In this document: one piece after another, positions 26,832 through 37,254 of the stretch
Layout: every line of letters starts with the position of its first letter
Numbering within the stretch: the stretch's first letter is position 1
Assembly: GCA_028687585.1 (NCBI GenBank)
Contig: JAQTZV010000018.1
Span: 1-64,000, forward strand
DNA: 64,000 nucleotides
DNA from: Desulfuromonadaceae bacterium
Lineage (GTDB): Bacteria > Desulfobacterota > Desulfuromonadia > Geobacterales > Pseudopelobacteraceae
Reading direction: 5' to 3'
Notes under the pieces: generated by a model
Seen by the model: the letters and a program-made list of their open reading frames with translations, nothing else
Told to the model about the DNA's origin: nothing
The model's database searches: none
Translations under genes and position numbers: made by a program

Positions 26832-27697
26832 AACTGCTCCTTCTGTTGAGTGGTGATTCTTCCAGGCTCGATCCAGCTCCCTTCGTTGACATACCGGGCG
26901 ACAAGTCCTTTAAGCCGCGCCTTTTGCGCCTCAAACCGTTCTCTGGTCTCGCTCAGGTCAGCGCAGTGTTCCGCCGCCTCTTCTTTACCCATCAGGAACT
27001 GATGCTCCCTGGGATCCACCTGCACGCTGAAGCCGCCGTCCTGCCCGAAGATGGTCCCGGAAGCACTGCAAAGCATGCAACGGACACGGTTGTCACTGAG
27101 AAAGCGGAATGTTTCGCCGCCGCAGAGCGGGCAACATGGAAGGTTCCGTTTTTCCACGCTCCCGAACAGTGCACGTGACAGCAGCCCGGCTACCTCCAGG
27201 TTTGGCTCCGAGAGGACCACCTCGCCGGGAAGCGCCGCATACACGATTCTGCTCATGCGGTTTTCCATCTGCAGGACAGCGAAAAACCGCTCCAGGTCAA
27301 GCAGCGTCGCCCCCTCCTTCCCTTCCCGCCCGGCGACTCCGATGCCGACTGCAGGCTTGCCCCAGAGACGGTCTCCTTTGCCATAGAAGGAAAGGGCACG
27401 GTCGAGAAGGGTCTTTACACATGCGGGGGCTCCCAGGACATAGCAAGGAACAGCAAGGATGATGGCATCGGCGGAGGCAATCGCTTCAAGGATCTGCTCC
27501 AGATCGTCCTTGAGCACACACGTTCGGTCGCCGGCAAGACAGCGGAAACAGCCGGTGCAGTAGGCGAGCCGGAAGTCCGGCAGACGCAGCAACTGCAGCT
27601 CATGGGGAGTGGATATCCGACGGGAGATCTCCTTCAGCATGATTTCGCAGTTGCCAAGCCTCCGCTTTGAGGCAACTATCCCCAGAACCTTCTTCAT
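26828..27697 (-). CDS. Flavodoxin-like / NADPH-dependent FMN reductase family protein with zinc-ribbon
   Basis: The start is 27697 after GAGGAGTGGG; the frame is open upstream but that part is not protein-like. The 289-residue product has an N-terminal flavodoxin-like fold (KKVLGIVASKRRLGNCEIML; YCTGCFRCLAGDRTC; AIILAVPCYVLGAPACVKTLLDRA) as in iron-sulfur flavoproteins. The Cys cluster CxxCxxC..C near residue 50 could bind 4Fe-4S. A C-terminal extension has a zinc-ribbon-like CPLCGGETFRFLSDNRVRCMLC. It is coupled to the following flavoprotein gene and probably moves electrons between ferredoxin and a flavin acceptor (inference). Confidence 0.75.
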   Translation of the reverse strand: MKKVLGIVASKRRLGNCEIMLKEISRRISTPHELQLLRLPDFRLAYCTGCFRCLAGDRTCVLKDDLEQILEAIASADAIILAVPCYVLGAPACVKTLLDRALSFYGKGDRLWGKPAVGIGVAGREGKEGATLLDLERFFAVLQMENRMSRIVYAALPGEVVLSEPNLEVAGLLSRALFGSVEKRNLPCCPLCGGETFRFLSDNRVRCMLCSASGTIFGQDGGFSVQVDPREHQFLMGKEEAAEHCADLSETRERFEAQKARLKGLVARYVNEGSWIEPGRITTQQKEQL

Positions 27698-27804
27698 CAA
27701 TGCCCACTCCTCTCTAAATGCCGGCGTACAACCCCTATAAACTGGGTAGTGCGTTAGCCAAATTATTTTCTGCCTGAAAAGCGCAGAAAAGAATTTGAAA
27801 CTTA

Positions 27805-28473
27805 CTAATGCTCCCACCGATTGCGACCTAACGTGAGTTTTGGCGAGACATGTATCTCCGGCTCGGTACATCCCCGGATCTCTTCAACGGTATGCCCCGG
27901 CGCCAGTTCTACAAGCAGCAGCCCCTTCTCGGTTACATCCATGACCGCTCTGTCCGAAATGATCCGGTTAACCACTCCCTTGCCCGTCAGCGGCAGAGTG
28001 CACTGTTTGAGGATCTTCGCTTCACCCTGCTTGTTCACATGATCCATGATGACCACGATGCGTTTGGCGCCATGAACCAGATCCATTGCGCCTCCCATTC
28101 CCTTGACCATCTTGCCGGGTATCACCCAGTTCGCAAGGTCGCCGTTGGCCGACACCTCCATACCACCCAGGATCGCTAAGTCGATATGCCCGCCGCGAAT
28201 CATGGCAAACGATTCGGCACTGCTGAACAGTGCGGAGCCCGGGATCATGGTGATGGTTTCTTTGCCGGCGTTGATAAGATCCGGGTCCAGTTCAGCTTCT
28301 GTGGGATAGGGGCCGATGCCGAGCAGACCGTTTTCCGACTGCAGCACCACCTGTTTTCCCTGAGGGATATAGTTGGCCACCAGGGTCGGCATGCCGATTC
28401 CCAGGTTGACGTAATAGCCGTCCTCAATCTCCTGCGCCGCCCGCTGCGCTATCTCTTCCCGTGTCCACGCCAT
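27805..28473 (-). CDS. 3-oxoacid CoA-transferase, subunit B
   Basis: Started at 28473 (AAAAGGAGAACGGT upstream; the longer open frame overlaps the A-subunit gene and lacks a ribosome site). The 222-residue protein has the family-I active-site segment [13 protein letters not shown] with the catalytic Glu, and the typical [22 protein letters not shown] stretch. It pairs with subunit A, 13 bp upstream. The pair probably moves CoA from succinyl-CoA to acetoacetate, or to another 3-oxoacid. With the thiolase gene directly before it and HMG-CoA lyase elsewhere in the window, acetoacetate is the natural substrate. Confidence 0.9.
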   Translation of the reverse strand: MAWTREEIAQRAAQEIEDGYYVNLGIGMPTLVANYIPQGKQVVLQSENGLLGIGPYPTEAELDPDLINAGKETITMIPGSALFSSAESFAMIRGGHIDLAILGGMEVSANGDLANWVIPGKMVKGMGGAMDLVHGAKRIVVIMDHVNKQGEAKILKQCTLPLTGKGVVNRIISDRAVMDVTEKGLLLVELAPGHTVEEIRGCTEPEIHVSPKLTLGRNRWEH

Positions 28474-28486
28474 ACCGTTCTCCTTT

Positions 28487-29173
28487 TCAACCGCGCACTG
28501 TTCTGCGCTCGATCCGTTTTTCCTGGTTTTCACAACAAATGATCCGCTGCACATAGATGCTCGGGGTGTGAACCTGATCGGGGTCAAAACCGCCGACCGC
28601 CATCATCTCCTCCACCTCGGCAATGGTTACCAGGCCGGCGGCCGCCATCATCGGATTGAAGTTCCTGGCTGTCTTCCGGTAAACCAGGTTTCCCAGGCTG
28701 TCTCCGCGCCACGCCTTGACCAGGGAAAAGTCCGCCTTCAAGGCGGTCTCCAGGAGATATTCCTTGCCGTCGAACACCCGGGTTTCCCGCCCTTCCGCAA
28801 GCGGCGTCCCAACACCGGCCGGGGTGTAGAAAGCGGGGATGCCGGCGCCGCCTGCCCTGATCCGTTCGGCCAGAGTGCCTTGCGGAACCAGCTCCACCTC
28901 AAGCTCACCGGACAGGTACTGGCGTTCGAACTCCTTGTTCTCCCCCACGTAGGAGGAAATCATCTTCTTGATCTGCCGGTTTTGCAGGAGCAGACCCAGG
29001 CCCCAATCGTCAACGCCGCAGTTGTTGGAGATTACCGTGAGGTTCTTGACCCCACTGTCTCTAAGCCCCAGAATGAGATTTTCGGGAATCCCCACCAACC
29101 CAAAACCACCGACCATTATCGATGCGCCATCCTGAATACCTGACAACGCTTCAGTTATCGATTCGCAAATCAT
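28487..29173 (-). CDS. 3-oxoacid CoA-transferase, subunit A
   Basis: This 228-residue protein starts after GGAGGTATGAA. It has the family-I alpha-subunit signature [16 protein letters not shown] with the following [16 protein letters not shown], the glycine-rich [15 protein letters not shown] loop, and the C-terminal [12 protein letters not shown]. Length and motifs fit ScoA/AtoD-type subunits. It forms a heterodimer with subunit B, encoded 13 bp downstream, in an operon behind the acetyl-CoA acetyltransferase gene. Confidence 0.9.
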   Translation of the reverse strand: MICESITEALSGIQDGASIMVGGFGLVGIPENLILGLRDSGVKNLTVISNNCGVDDWGLGLLLQNRQIKKMISSYVGENKEFERQYLSGELEVELVPQGTLAERIRAGGAGIPAFYTPAGVGTPLAEGRETRVFDGKEYLLETALKADFSLVKAWRGDSLGNLVYRKTARNFNPMMAAAGLVTIAEVEEMMAVGGFDPDQVHTPSIYVQRIICCENQEKRIERRTVRG

Positions 29174-29206
29174 TTCATACCTCCAGAATCAATCTTCCAA
29201 CCGGCA

Positions 29207-30388
29207 TCACGCCACTTCAAACAGTCCCGCCGCCCCCATGCCGCCACCGATGCACATGGTGCAGACAACATATTTCGCGCCACGACGTTTACCCTCAATA
29301 AGAGCATGGCCCACCATCCGGGCGCCGCTCATACCGTACGGATGGCCGATGGAGATTGCGCCGCCGTCGACGTTAAGCAGTTCGTCGGGGATTCCGAGTT
29401 TGTCGCGGCAATAGAGCACCTGCACGGCAAAGGCCTCATTCAGCTCCCACAGGCCGATGTCGCTCATCTTCAAGCCATGGCGTGCCAGCAGCTTAGGGAT
29501 GGCGAATACCGGGCCGATCCCCATTTCGTCCGGTTCACACCCGGCTACTGCAATACCGCGATAGACCCCGAGCGGCTGCAAACCCCTCTGTTCAGCCAGC
29601 TTGCGTTCCATCAGCACGGCGGCCGATGCGCCGTCGGACAACTGGCTGGCGTTGCCGGCTGTGATGCAGCCACCCTCCTTGACCGGTTTCAGGCTTGAGA
29701 GCCCTTCCAAAGTAGTGTCTGCCCGGTTCCCTTCGTCTTTCGTCAGGGTAACCGTCTCAAACGTAACCTCCTTGGTCTCCTTGTTGACCACCGCCATGGA
29801 AGAGGTAAGCGGAACAATCTCCCGGTCGAACCGGCCGGCCGCCTGGGCAGCAGCAGTACGCAGCTGGCTCTGAAAGGCGTATTCGTCCTGGGCTTGGCGA
29901 CTGATATTGTAACGCTTGGCAACCACCTCGGCGGTATCCAGCATCGGCATGTAAGCATGCGGACTGGCCGCCACCACATTCGGGTCAACCAGCCGGTGCA
30001 GATTCATTCGTTCATTCTGGATCAGGCTGACCTGGTCCAACCCCGCACCCACGGCAATGGACAGACCTTCGTTGATGATCATATTGGAGGCCATGGAGAT
30101 GGCATACATGCCCGAAGAGCACTGCCGGTCCACGGTCATGCCGCTGACGGTAACCGGGAAGCCAGCCGCCAATAAGGAGATACGCCCGATATTCATGGCG
30201 CTGGAGCCCTGGGTCAGGGCGCACCCCATGAACACGTCTTCGACCTCGCCCGCCTCGATGCCGGCACGATTGACGGCTGCACGCAGCACATGCCCGCCCA
30301 GGGTCGCTGATTCCGTATTATTAAACGCCCCGCGATACGCCCTGCCGATCGGTGTGCGCGCCGTGGATACGATGACTGCCTCTCTCAT
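29207..30388 (-). CDS. Acetyl-CoA acetyltransferase (thiolase)
   Basis: The 393-residue enzyme has all thiolase active-site blocks: the nucleophilic Cys in [13 protein letters not shown] (near residue 90), NEAFAVQVL, the His in [14 protein letters not shown], and the C-terminal Cys in [16 protein letters not shown]. This is a biosynthetic/degradative dimeric or tetrameric thiolase and contrasts with the Cys-less thiolase-fold protein at 39744. Together with the CoA-transferase that follows it would split acetoacetyl-CoA to two acetyl-CoA. A role on longer 3-ketoacyl-CoA cannot be ruled out. Confidence 0.92.
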   Translation of the reverse strand: MREAVIVSTARTPIGRAYRGAFNNTESATLGGHVLRAAVNRAGIEAGEVEDVFMGCALTQGSSAMNIGRISLLAAGFPVTVSGMTVDRQCSSGMYAISMASNMIINEGLSIAVGAGLDQVSLIQNERMNLHRLVDPNVVAASPHAYMPMLDTAEVVAKRYNISRQAQDEYAFQSQLRTAAAQAAGRFDREIVPLTSSMAVVNKETKEVTFETVTLTKDEGNRADTTLEGLSSLKPVKEGGCITAGNASQLSDGASAAVLMERKLAEQRGLQPLGVYRGIAVAGCEPDEMGIGPVFAIPKLLARHGLKMSDIGLWELNEAFAVQVLYCRDKLGIPDELLNVDGGAISIGHPYGMSGARMVGHALIEGKRRGAKYVVCTMCIGGGMGAAGLFEVA

Positions 30389-30411
30389 AGCTTCCCCTTC
30401 ATGTTTGATAT

Positions 30412-32904
30412 TTAGAATGCTTCACTTTTTACGATATTTTCCTGATTCACCTGTTCTTCTACCGGTACGTCAGCTGTCACCCCTTGCAGCAGGAAGTGCG
30501 ACAAGGCCGGAATGAGGATCAGCGCTCCGAACATGTTCCAGATGAACATGAAGGTAAGCAGGATGCCCATGTCCGCCTGGAATTTAATCGGCGAAAACGC
30601 CCAGGTGACGACTCCGGCGGCGAGGGTGATGCCGACTAAACCGACGACCTTGCCGGTGAACTGAACCGCATTCTTGTATGCCTCGCCCAGCGGGAGTCCC
30701 GAGCGCTGCTGGGTCAGTTGAACGCTCAACAGATAGAGCGCATAGTCAACCCCGATCCCAACACCCAAGGCGATAACCGGCAGGGTTGCCACTTTTACCC
30801 CGATACCGAGCACGACCATCAGGGCTTCACAGAGAATTGACGTAAGCATGAGCGGCAGGACTGCGACCACCACCGCCCGCCAATTGCGGAATGTGATGAA
30901 GCAGAGGACAATGACCGCCCCATACACATACAACAGCATGGTACGATTTGTTTGCTTGACCACGATGTTGGTAGCTGCCTCGATACCGGCGTTACCGGCC
31001 GCCAACAGAAACTGGCGATCTTTGGTGCTGTGATCGGCGGAGAATTTCTCCACCGCCGCAACTACCCTATCGAGTGTTGCTGCCTTGTGATCGGTCAGGT
31101 ACGCAATGACCGGCATAACTGAACCATCAGGGTTGAACAGGTCCGGGTTACTGTTCAAAGCGTTCTGTTCTGCAAAATTGAGGATCTGCTGATTACGCGA
31201 TAGCGTGAACCATTTGGGGGAACCCTCGAACGTTCCGGAGGTGATCTGACGCACCATATCGGTCAGTGAGATGGTAGTCTGGACTCCGGGAATCTGTTTC
31301 AGTTCCCAGGCAAGACGATCTGCTTCGATCAGGGATTCATATTTAAGGCATCCCTCGGGAGCGGTCTTCATGATCACTGCAAACTGATCGCTCGAGAGTG
31401 AGTAGTTCGAGGTAATGAAGGCGTTATCCTTGTTATAGCGTGAATTGGCTCTCAGCTCCGGAGCGCCGGGATCAAGATCGCCGATTTTAAGGTTGAGACT
31501 GACGGCAAAACCGATAACGGCCAGGATGGCGGAAATGGTTATTGCGATGGTGGCCCAGCGGCGCTCGGTAAAACGGTCGAGCAGACTCCACAACTGTCCC
31601 GCTCCCTTGCCGGCACTCTCATCGCGGTTTTCTTCAAGACTCCGCTTGGCAGCGACAAGACTGACGCCGGTAAATGAGAGCAGTACCGGCAGCAACAGCA
31701 GGTTTGTGAAGATCAGGATGGCGACACCGATACTGGCGGTGAGGGCCAGATCCTTGATAACCGGGATGTCGATGAACATGAGTACGGCAAATCCGACCGC
31801 ATCAGCCAGCAGCGCGGTCATCCCCGCCAGAAACAGACGGCGGAAGGTGTAACGTGCGGCGACAAGCCGGTGGGTGCCACGCCCCACATCCTGCATGATG
31901 CCGTTCATCTTCTGGACACCGTGGGAAACCCCGATGGCAAAGATCAGAAATGGGACGAGGATGGAATAGGGATCGAGTTCGAAACCGAGGGTCGATATCA
32001 ATCCCAGCTGCCAGAGGACGGCCACGATGGAACAGGAGATGACGAGAATGGTACTGCGAATACAGCGCGTATAGAGGAAAATGATGATAAAGGCGATGAT
32101 GGCGGCAATGCCGAAATAGGTCATCACCTGCATCAGACCGTCAAGCAGGTCTCCGACCAGCTTGGCGAAGCCGATGACGTGAACCTTGACCATGGCGCCC
32201 TGCTTTGCCGATTCGACGCCTTTACCTTCAGCAGCAGCCTGGAATTTCTTTCTGACCTCTTCGATATGTTTCGAAAACAGGCTGTAGTCAAGCGGTTTCC
32301 CGGTTTCTGAGTCTTTGTCCAGCAGCGGGACAAAAATCAACGCCGATTTGTAATTGTTGGCAATCAGTTGACCGGTTATGCCTGAGCGCCGGATGTTCAG
32401 TTTGACCTGTTCGACACTGGCCTGAGAACCGTCATAACTGTCGGGGACAACGGGGCCGCCGGAAAAGCCTTCCTCGGTGACTTCGTTCCAACGCACGGAG
32501 GGAGTCCAGATGGATTTCATCCAGGCACGGTCAACGCCAGGCACCAGAAAAAGTTCATCATTGATCTGTTTCAGGATTTCCAGAAAAGCAGGGTCGAAGA
32601 TGTCTCCAAGAGGGTTTTCAACAACTACGCGGATGGAGTTGCCGAGGCCGCGCAGCTCTGTTTTGTTGGCCATGTAGTTTTTTATGTAGATGTTGCTCTG
32701 CGGTATCATTTTTTCAAAGCTGGCGTTGAAGACCAGCTTCGTCATCTGATAGCTGAGTATCAGAGTTATTGCCGCACAGATGACCATCACCGCCATCCGG
32801 TTATTGAATACCAGACGCTCCAGCACATTACCGGAATTCTGATCGAAGTCTTCAAGTTTTTCAACTACCGGCATGTCGACAATTTTATCCATTCCAGCTG
32901 CCAT
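30412..32904 (-). CDS. RND-superfamily (MMPL/HAE3-type) transporter
   Basis: The 830-residue protein (AGGAGAACACC before the ATG) has the two-half RND layout: an N-terminal helix, a large periplasmic loop (about residues 65-235), a bundle of about five helices, a second helix and loop starting about residue 450, and a C-terminal bundle including [20 protein letters not shown]. It has no adaptor (MFP) or OprM-type gene nearby. Instead it follows genes for a YCF48-like, a DUF1329 and a DUF1302 protein. This same four-gene set recurs in proteobacteria that degrade hydrophobic compounds such as steroids. It probably moves a lipid-like substrate across the envelope; direction is unknown. Confidence 0.85.
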   Translation of the reverse strand: MAAGMDKIVDMPVVEKLEDFDQNSGNVLERLVFNNRMAVMVICAAITLILSYQMTKLVFNASFEKMIPQSNIYIKNYMANKTELRGLGNSIRVVVENPLGDIFDPAFLEILKQINDELFLVPGVDRAWMKSIWTPSVRWNEVTEEGFSGGPVVPDSYDGSQASVEQVKLNIRRSGITGQLIANNYKSALIFVPLLDKDSETGKPLDYSLFSKHIEEVRKKFQAAAEGKGVESAKQGAMVKVHVIGFAKLVGDLLDGLMQVMTYFGIAAIIAFIIIFLYTRCIRSTILVISCSIVAVLWQLGLISTLGFELDPYSILVPFLIFAIGVSHGVQKMNGIMQDVGRGTHRLVAARYTFRRLFLAGMTALLADAVGFAVLMFIDIPVIKDLALTASIGVAILIFTNLLLLPVLLSFTGVSLVAAKRSLEENRDESAGKGAGQLWSLLDRFTERRWATIAITISAILAVIGFAVSLNLKIGDLDPGAPELRANSRYNKDNAFITSNYSLSSDQFAVIMKTAPEGCLKYESLIEADRLAWELKQIPGVQTTISLTDMVRQITSGTFEGSPKWFTLSRNQQILNFAEQNALNSNPDLFNPDGSVMPVIAYLTDHKAATLDRVVAAVEKFSADHSTKDRQFLLAAGNAGIEAATNIVVKQTNRTMLLYVYGAVIVLCFITFRNWRAVVVAVLPLMLTSILCEALMVVLGIGVKVATLPVIALGVGIGVDYALYLLSVQLTQQRSGLPLGEAYKNAVQFTGKVVGLVGITLAAGVVTWAFSPIKFQADMGILLTFMFIWNMFGALILIPALSHFLLQGVTADVPVEEQVNQENIVKSEAF

Positions 32905-32926
32905 GGTGTTCTCCTAAACTTTTACG

Positions 32927-33991
32927 TTACTTTACAGGAACTATGTTTGCGCCTCTGAAACCGACGATAACGAGCGTGTCTTTGTTAACGGATGTTACAT
33001 CTGCTGCGGCCAGCGTTTTTTCAACTTTAAGGTGCTTGAACGTTGCGCCGTTATCATCGCTGATCAGGACGTTGCCGATCTGGCTTACGAGGACGATGCG
33101 GCCATCTTCAAGAATAGTGGAACCGGTAATGCCGGCCGGTACTCCGGTTTCTATGTTTTTCCAGCTTTTACCATTATCGCCGCTGCGAAAGACCTTGCCG
33201 CGCATGCCGTAAATGATCAGGGCGCCCGGCTTGCCGGTAATACCGAAGTATGTTCCGGTATACGGGGTTTTGATTCCCTTGAAGTATCCGGTGGCATCAA
33301 GCTTGAACAGGCTGCCCTGTTCACCGCAGATATACAGGTCGGAACCGACCGGTTTGATTGCATAGAGGTGATAGTTTTTGGGGTTGTCTATGCGGTTGAG
33401 CAGGGGTATCCAGCTCTTGCCGCCATCAACGGTGCGGAAGATAAATCCGAAAGCGCCGACGATGTAGCCGGTGGTGTCGTTTTGAAACCAGACATCTAGA
33501 AAGGGTTTATCCGGTCCCTGTTCCTGGTAGCGTTTGATGTCGGCTTGCATGGTAATGCCAGCGTCCTGCTCGCTGTTGCTGAAATATTTTGACATCAACT
33601 CTGCTGCGATGCGGCCGTCCAGCTGTTTTGTCCAGGTGGTGCCGCCGTCGGCGGTGTGGAGAACCACACCGTCATGACCGACCGACCAGCCGTTTTTATC
33701 CGAGGGGAAATATACCGCCACAAGATCAGAGCCGACCGGGACCGTTGACTGCGTCCAGGTTTTACCTTGATCGTCGGAATAGACAATGTGACCGCGATGA
33801 CCGACGGCAATCAGGCGTTTGCCGCTCGACACAATGCTGTTAAGCAATGTTCCCGAAGCTAAATTACTCATGCGAGATGGTGTGTCGAGGACATCCCGGT
33901 AGACCGGATCCGCCGTACCGGTGGCGAAGGCGACCGTGGACATCAGGAACATGCCCTGGATAATGCCATGCTGCCATCTTCTGTAATTCAT
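32927..33991 (-). CDS. Exported YCF48/BNR-repeat beta-propeller protein
   Basis: The 354-residue protein has a signal peptide (GIIQGMFLMSTVAFATG) and repeated BNR/Asp-box-like blades: SDDQGKTWTQST, HTADGGTTWTKQL, RTVDGGKSWIPLL, RSGDNGKSWKNIE and SDDNGATFKHLK. The fold is that of the photosystem assembly factor YCF48, but here it belongs to the DUF1302-DUF1329-YCF48-RND set. A periplasmic or outer-membrane adaptor role is inferred from that association. Confidence 0.85.
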   Translation of the reverse strand: MNYRRWQHGIIQGMFLMSTVAFATGTADPVYRDVLDTPSRMSNLASGTLLNSIVSSGKRLIAVGHRGHIVYSDDQGKTWTQSTVPVGSDLVAVYFPSDKNGWSVGHDGVVLHTADGGTTWTKQLDGRIAAELMSKYFSNSEQDAGITMQADIKRYQEQGPDKPFLDVWFQNDTTGYIVGAFGFIFRTVDGGKSWIPLLNRIDNPKNYHLYAIKPVGSDLYICGEQGSLFKLDATGYFKGIKTPYTGTYFGITGKPGALIIYGMRGKVFRSGDNGKSWKNIETGVPAGITGSTILEDGRIVLVSQIGNVLISDDNGATFKHLKVEKTLAAADVTSVNKDTLVIVGFRGANIVPVK

Positions 33992-34043
33992 ACGTTTGCT
34001 CCTGTGATAACAAGCTAAATAACAACGATAAGTGGCTCTGCCG

Positions 34044-34080
34044 GGCTGTTCCCAACAGCCTCACACCATCGGGAACAGCC
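34044..34080. other. Intra-operon hairpin
   Basis: A perfect 10-bp stem (GGCTGTTCCC / GGGAACAGCC) with a 17-base loop lies 8 bp after the DUF1329 gene and about 50 bp before the YCF48-like gene. There is no T-run on either side, so mRNA processing or partial attenuation is more likely than full termination. Confidence 0.6.
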
Positions 34081-34087
34081 AGCTCAA

Positions 34088-35434
34088 TCAGCGAACCCCG
34101 CTGCCGCTCAGCGAGCCCGGGGTCCAGTGACTTGGCGGCATCTTGTCGGTGAATTCCATGTACCCTTTCTCCCCGGCATACCCGTTAATAGTGTACTGGC
34201 CGGTTATCAGGTCGAAATGCGCAATGGGCTGCGCCTGAGGCGCGGGATACTCCAGGCTGGGGGTCATGTACGCAAACCCTGCCCGGTACAACTGTCCACG
34301 GGCGTCATACTCGTCGGAAGCATCCGCCCACCACGAATCCTCATCAATGTAAAATACCCGCCGGTGGTACACGTGGCGGCTGGTCGGCTTCAGGGTAGCC
34401 TCTACCACCCAGACCCGATGCAGTTCATAGCGCAGGTAGTCGGGATTCATATGGCCTTTTTGAAACAAGACGGCAGGTGTCGAGTGATATTGCATCTTGT
34501 AGTTGTTGTACGGCACGTACATCTCTTTTTTGCCGATAAGCTTGAAGTTGTATCTCTCTAACGAGCCGGAATAAAGCAGGTTGTCATCATAGGTGGTGGC
34601 TCCGGAGGACGCCGGTTCGGGGGAATCGAATCCCACTTCCGGGGCCAGTTTTACCCTGCGCTGGCCCGGGAGGTACAGATACGCCTTAACCTTGTATTCC
34701 ATTGGATTTATCGACGAAAACACCATGACGCCTTCACCTGCGCGCCTGGCTGGTCCGATGAATTTTTGCGTGACCTCGGCGAAGTAGGTCACGTCCTTTT
34801 TCTTGATGTCCCAATAAGGGTATTCCTGTATCACCTCGGCAACCGCACTCTGCACCGGCCGCCCGTTGGAATCGACGGTGTACGCCGAGACCATGTTGTT
34901 AAGGCAAGTGGGCATGTACGCGGTATGCTGATTCCACATGGCTTCGTGGCCGTTTTTCGGGATCGGGAACGGGATGAAAGCCTGGGCGTTCCTGATGCCG
35001 TTGCCGTCATCGACGAGGACCGCCTTGCCGACGTTTTTTATGGTGGCGTCATTGATCCATTTCGGTATGCCGGTAGTTCGGTGGGTTCTGTACACGTCCA
35101 TCCGAAAGGTGGTCGGGTACTTTTTCATCAGGGCTTTCTCGCCCTCGGTCAGTTTGTCCGCGTACTGTGCCATGTTTTTGGCGTTGATGGAAAAAAGCGG
35201 CCTTTCGTTGGCAAACGGATCCTTTTTGGAGAGTATCCCCTTCTTCTCGTGGTTGCCAAAAATGCTGGTGTCGTACGCGGGAATAGTACCTTCCTTGTTG
35301 CCTGCCTTTTCGGCGCCCATTGGCGTCAGTTTTTTTCCCAACTGCGCCGTCTCTTCCTTGGTGACACCTGCGAATACGGAGCCGGAATAAGCAAGTGCCA
35401 GGGATATCAGTGTCAAGCTTCTCAACAGTCTCAT
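34088..35434 (-). CDS. DUF1329 family envelope protein
   Basis: The 448-residue protein has a signal peptide (SLTLISLALAYSGSVFAG) and the DUF1329 architecture: an N-terminal GVTKEETAQLGKKLTPMGAEKAGN, then conserved beta-rich segments (YKVKAYLYLPGQRRVKLAPE, YELHRVWVVEATLK, YHRRVFYIDEDSW). The family has an outer-membrane-lipoprotein-sorting-like (LolA/LolB) fold and always travels with DUF1302. It probably handles a lipid-like ligand between the inner-membrane pump and the outer-membrane barrel. The gene starts after AAAGGAGAAATAAC and lies 15 bp downstream of the DUF1302 gene. Confidence 0.88.
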   Translation of the reverse strand: MRLLRSLTLISLALAYSGSVFAGVTKEETAQLGKKLTPMGAEKAGNKEGTIPAYDTSIFGNHEKKGILSKKDPFANERPLFSINAKNMAQYADKLTEGEKALMKKYPTTFRMDVYRTHRTTGIPKWINDATIKNVGKAVLVDDGNGIRNAQAFIPFPIPKNGHEAMWNQHTAYMPTCLNNMVSAYTVDSNGRPVQSAVAEVIQEYPYWDIKKKDVTYFAEVTQKFIGPARRAGEGVMVFSSINPMEYKVKAYLYLPGQRRVKLAPEVGFDSPEPASSGATTYDDNLLYSGSLERYNFKLIGKKEMYVPYNNYKMQYHSTPAVLFQKGHMNPDYLRYELHRVWVVEATLKPTSRHVYHRRVFYIDEDSWWADASDEYDARGQLYRAGFAYMTPSLEYPAPQAQPIAHFDLITGQYTINGYAGEKGYMEFTDKMPPSHWTPGSLSGSGVR

Positions 35435-35449
35435 GTTATTTCTCCTTTA

Positions 35450-37198
35450 TCAAAAATAGGTTTTCAGCGTCAGCAAAACCGTGCCGCGGTCTTTAAGAGC
35501 GATATTTGAAGTATTTCCCGCCTGTAGCGCGCCGGTCGCATCAGCGGCGAGCGGCCCGAAAAACCCGACGTAGGAAAGGTTGGCAGTGTATTTCTGGTAG
35601 AGGTCCGCCGTGATCCCGGCGCTATAGGAACCCGCATTTTTGGTCCCGCCACCGGCAACGGCCGCATTGCCGCTCAAACCGATATTGCCGGTAAGCAGCA
35701 TGGAGAGGTCCATCCCGGGAAGGACCTGGTACCACGTCGGCTGGAAATTGAGCTGGCCGCCTATGTAATCCTTGGTCGCCGCGTCATTGGATGCATATGC
35801 GCCGCCGCTTTTGAAAAGTTCCGGATTTTGCGTAACGTGATCGAGACGGCTCCACGCGAATTCCGTAATGATCATCGCCGTGTCGAACAACACGTTCTTT
35901 GGCACCACATACATTAGGTTGACCACGCCGTGCCAGGTGTCACCCCGAGCGCCCAGGGTTTCCCCCATTCCCGGAAAGGAGCTGGAGGTCAACCCGGGAT
36001 AAGGTCCGATGGTTGCCGCGTTGCTCCAAAGCGGCATGTTTCTGCGATAGGAAAGCTCAGAGCCCAAGCTGATGCCGGAAAACTGCTTGGCGAAACTGAT
36101 TCCGTAAAGATCGATTCCCGACGGGAATGCCCAGCGATAGGAGACAGGGACTCCATGTGCCAACGTTCCGGGGGGAGCTCCGGGGACGGGTACGGCCCCC
36201 AGTTGCAGGTGCAACTGCCCGCCGGTATCAGTTAATCTTCTGTAATAAAAGCCGATGGTGCCGTCGACGAGAAACTCCGGGCTCCAGCGCACGCTAACCC
36301 CGTAATCTTTTGCCTGGTGGGGTTCGATGTCGCCGCCGTTTACCGCATAGGGATGGAAGGGGGGGCCGGCGAGAAGCGATTCGCCGCCGTTTCCGAGGAA
36401 GTCGGCGGTCCCAAGATAGGTTCCGGGCTCCGGAAAGCGGTTCGCCTCCCATTGCAGGAAGTATTGCGCCGCGATGGACAAGGTATCGGCCGGCTGTGCC
36501 TGCATGGAAATCTGGGCGCGAGGGCGGAACAGTTCCTTCAATTCCACGCCCGGTTGCATCAGCGCCTTGCCGAAGTCCATTGAGGATTGTGCGTAGGAGA
36601 TGCTGTGGGCTCCCGAGATCCCCAGCATGCTTTCTCCCCAGATCACGGTGTGGCGACCGGCCTTGATGTTGACGGGTATCCATCCGAGTTTGACCTTGCC
36701 GAACGCGAAGGCGTCGAGGAGCTCGCCGCTCGGACCGCTGAAATACCTGTCGGCATAATTGCTTATGCCCGGCGCCTGAATTCCGTTGACCAGATGATTT
36801 GAGGTGGCGCCACTTTTGTCGTCCCAACCGCTGCGGTACCGCTGGTCGTACCAAAAGGCGCCGCTGACCCGGACGCCGTATTCCTTCTTGTAGATGAGAT
36901 CGCTTTCCGAGAGCAGATCCACCCGGTTCATGACCGTGCCCACTCCGAAGTTGCGATCGCCGTCGTCGAGATTCGGGTTCGCCATGATTTGCTGATTGCG
37001 GTCTTGGACGCGATGCCCGTAGGTGTACCTGAGGGTGTTGTCCCAACGAAGCTTGGCATCGTTGTTGCCCGTGGGAATCTCAAAGGCTACGGCAGTGCCG
37101 TACCCTCCAAGACACGCGACCATGGTAAGGATAGCCAAACAAAACCAGCCCACCTTGCTTTCCTGCACCTCTTTGTTGCTCCGTCTGTACTTAGTCAT
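35450..37198 (-). CDS. DUF1302 outer-membrane beta-barrel protein
   Basis: The start is 37198 (GAGGAATGAA upstream); the open frame extends 60 bp further without a ribosome site. The 582-residue protein has a signal peptide (ILTMVACLGGYGTAVAFE), the DUF1302 N-terminus (LRWDNTLRYTYGHRVQDRN, then GDRNFGVGTVMNRVDLLSE) and a long run of amphipathic strands. It ends in ...LLTLKTYF, the terminal Phe signal for outer-membrane insertion. It would be the outer-membrane pore of the four-gene transport set. Confidence 0.88.
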   Translation of the reverse strand: MTKYRRSNKEVQESKVGWFCLAILTMVACLGGYGTAVAFEIPTGNNDAKLRWDNTLRYTYGHRVQDRNQQIMANPNLDDGDRNFGVGTVMNRVDLLSESDLIYKKEYGVRVSGAFWYDQRYRSGWDDKSGATSNHLVNGIQAPGISNYADRYFSGPSGELLDAFAFGKVKLGWIPVNIKAGRHTVIWGESMLGISGAHSISYAQSSMDFGKALMQPGVELKELFRPRAQISMQAQPADTLSIAAQYFLQWEANRFPEPGTYLGTADFLGNGGESLLAGPPFHPYAVNGGDIEPHQAKDYGVSVRWSPEFLVDGTIGFYYRRLTDTGGQLHLQLGAVPVPGAPPGTLAHGVPVSYRWAFPSGIDLYGISFAKQFSGISLGSELSYRRNMPLWSNAATIGPYPGLTSSSFPGMGETLGARGDTWHGVVNLMYVVPKNVLFDTAMIITEFAWSRLDHVTQNPELFKSGGAYASNDAATKDYIGGQLNFQPTWYQVLPGMDLSMLLTGNIGLSGNAAVAGGGTKNAGSYSAGITADLYQKYTANLSYVGFFGPLAADATGALQAGNTSNIALKDRGTVLLTLKTYF

Positions 37199-37254
37199 TT
37201 CATTCCTCCTGTTTTTTGGAGTTGCACTATTGCCTGCCTGCACTGCTGTGAGGG

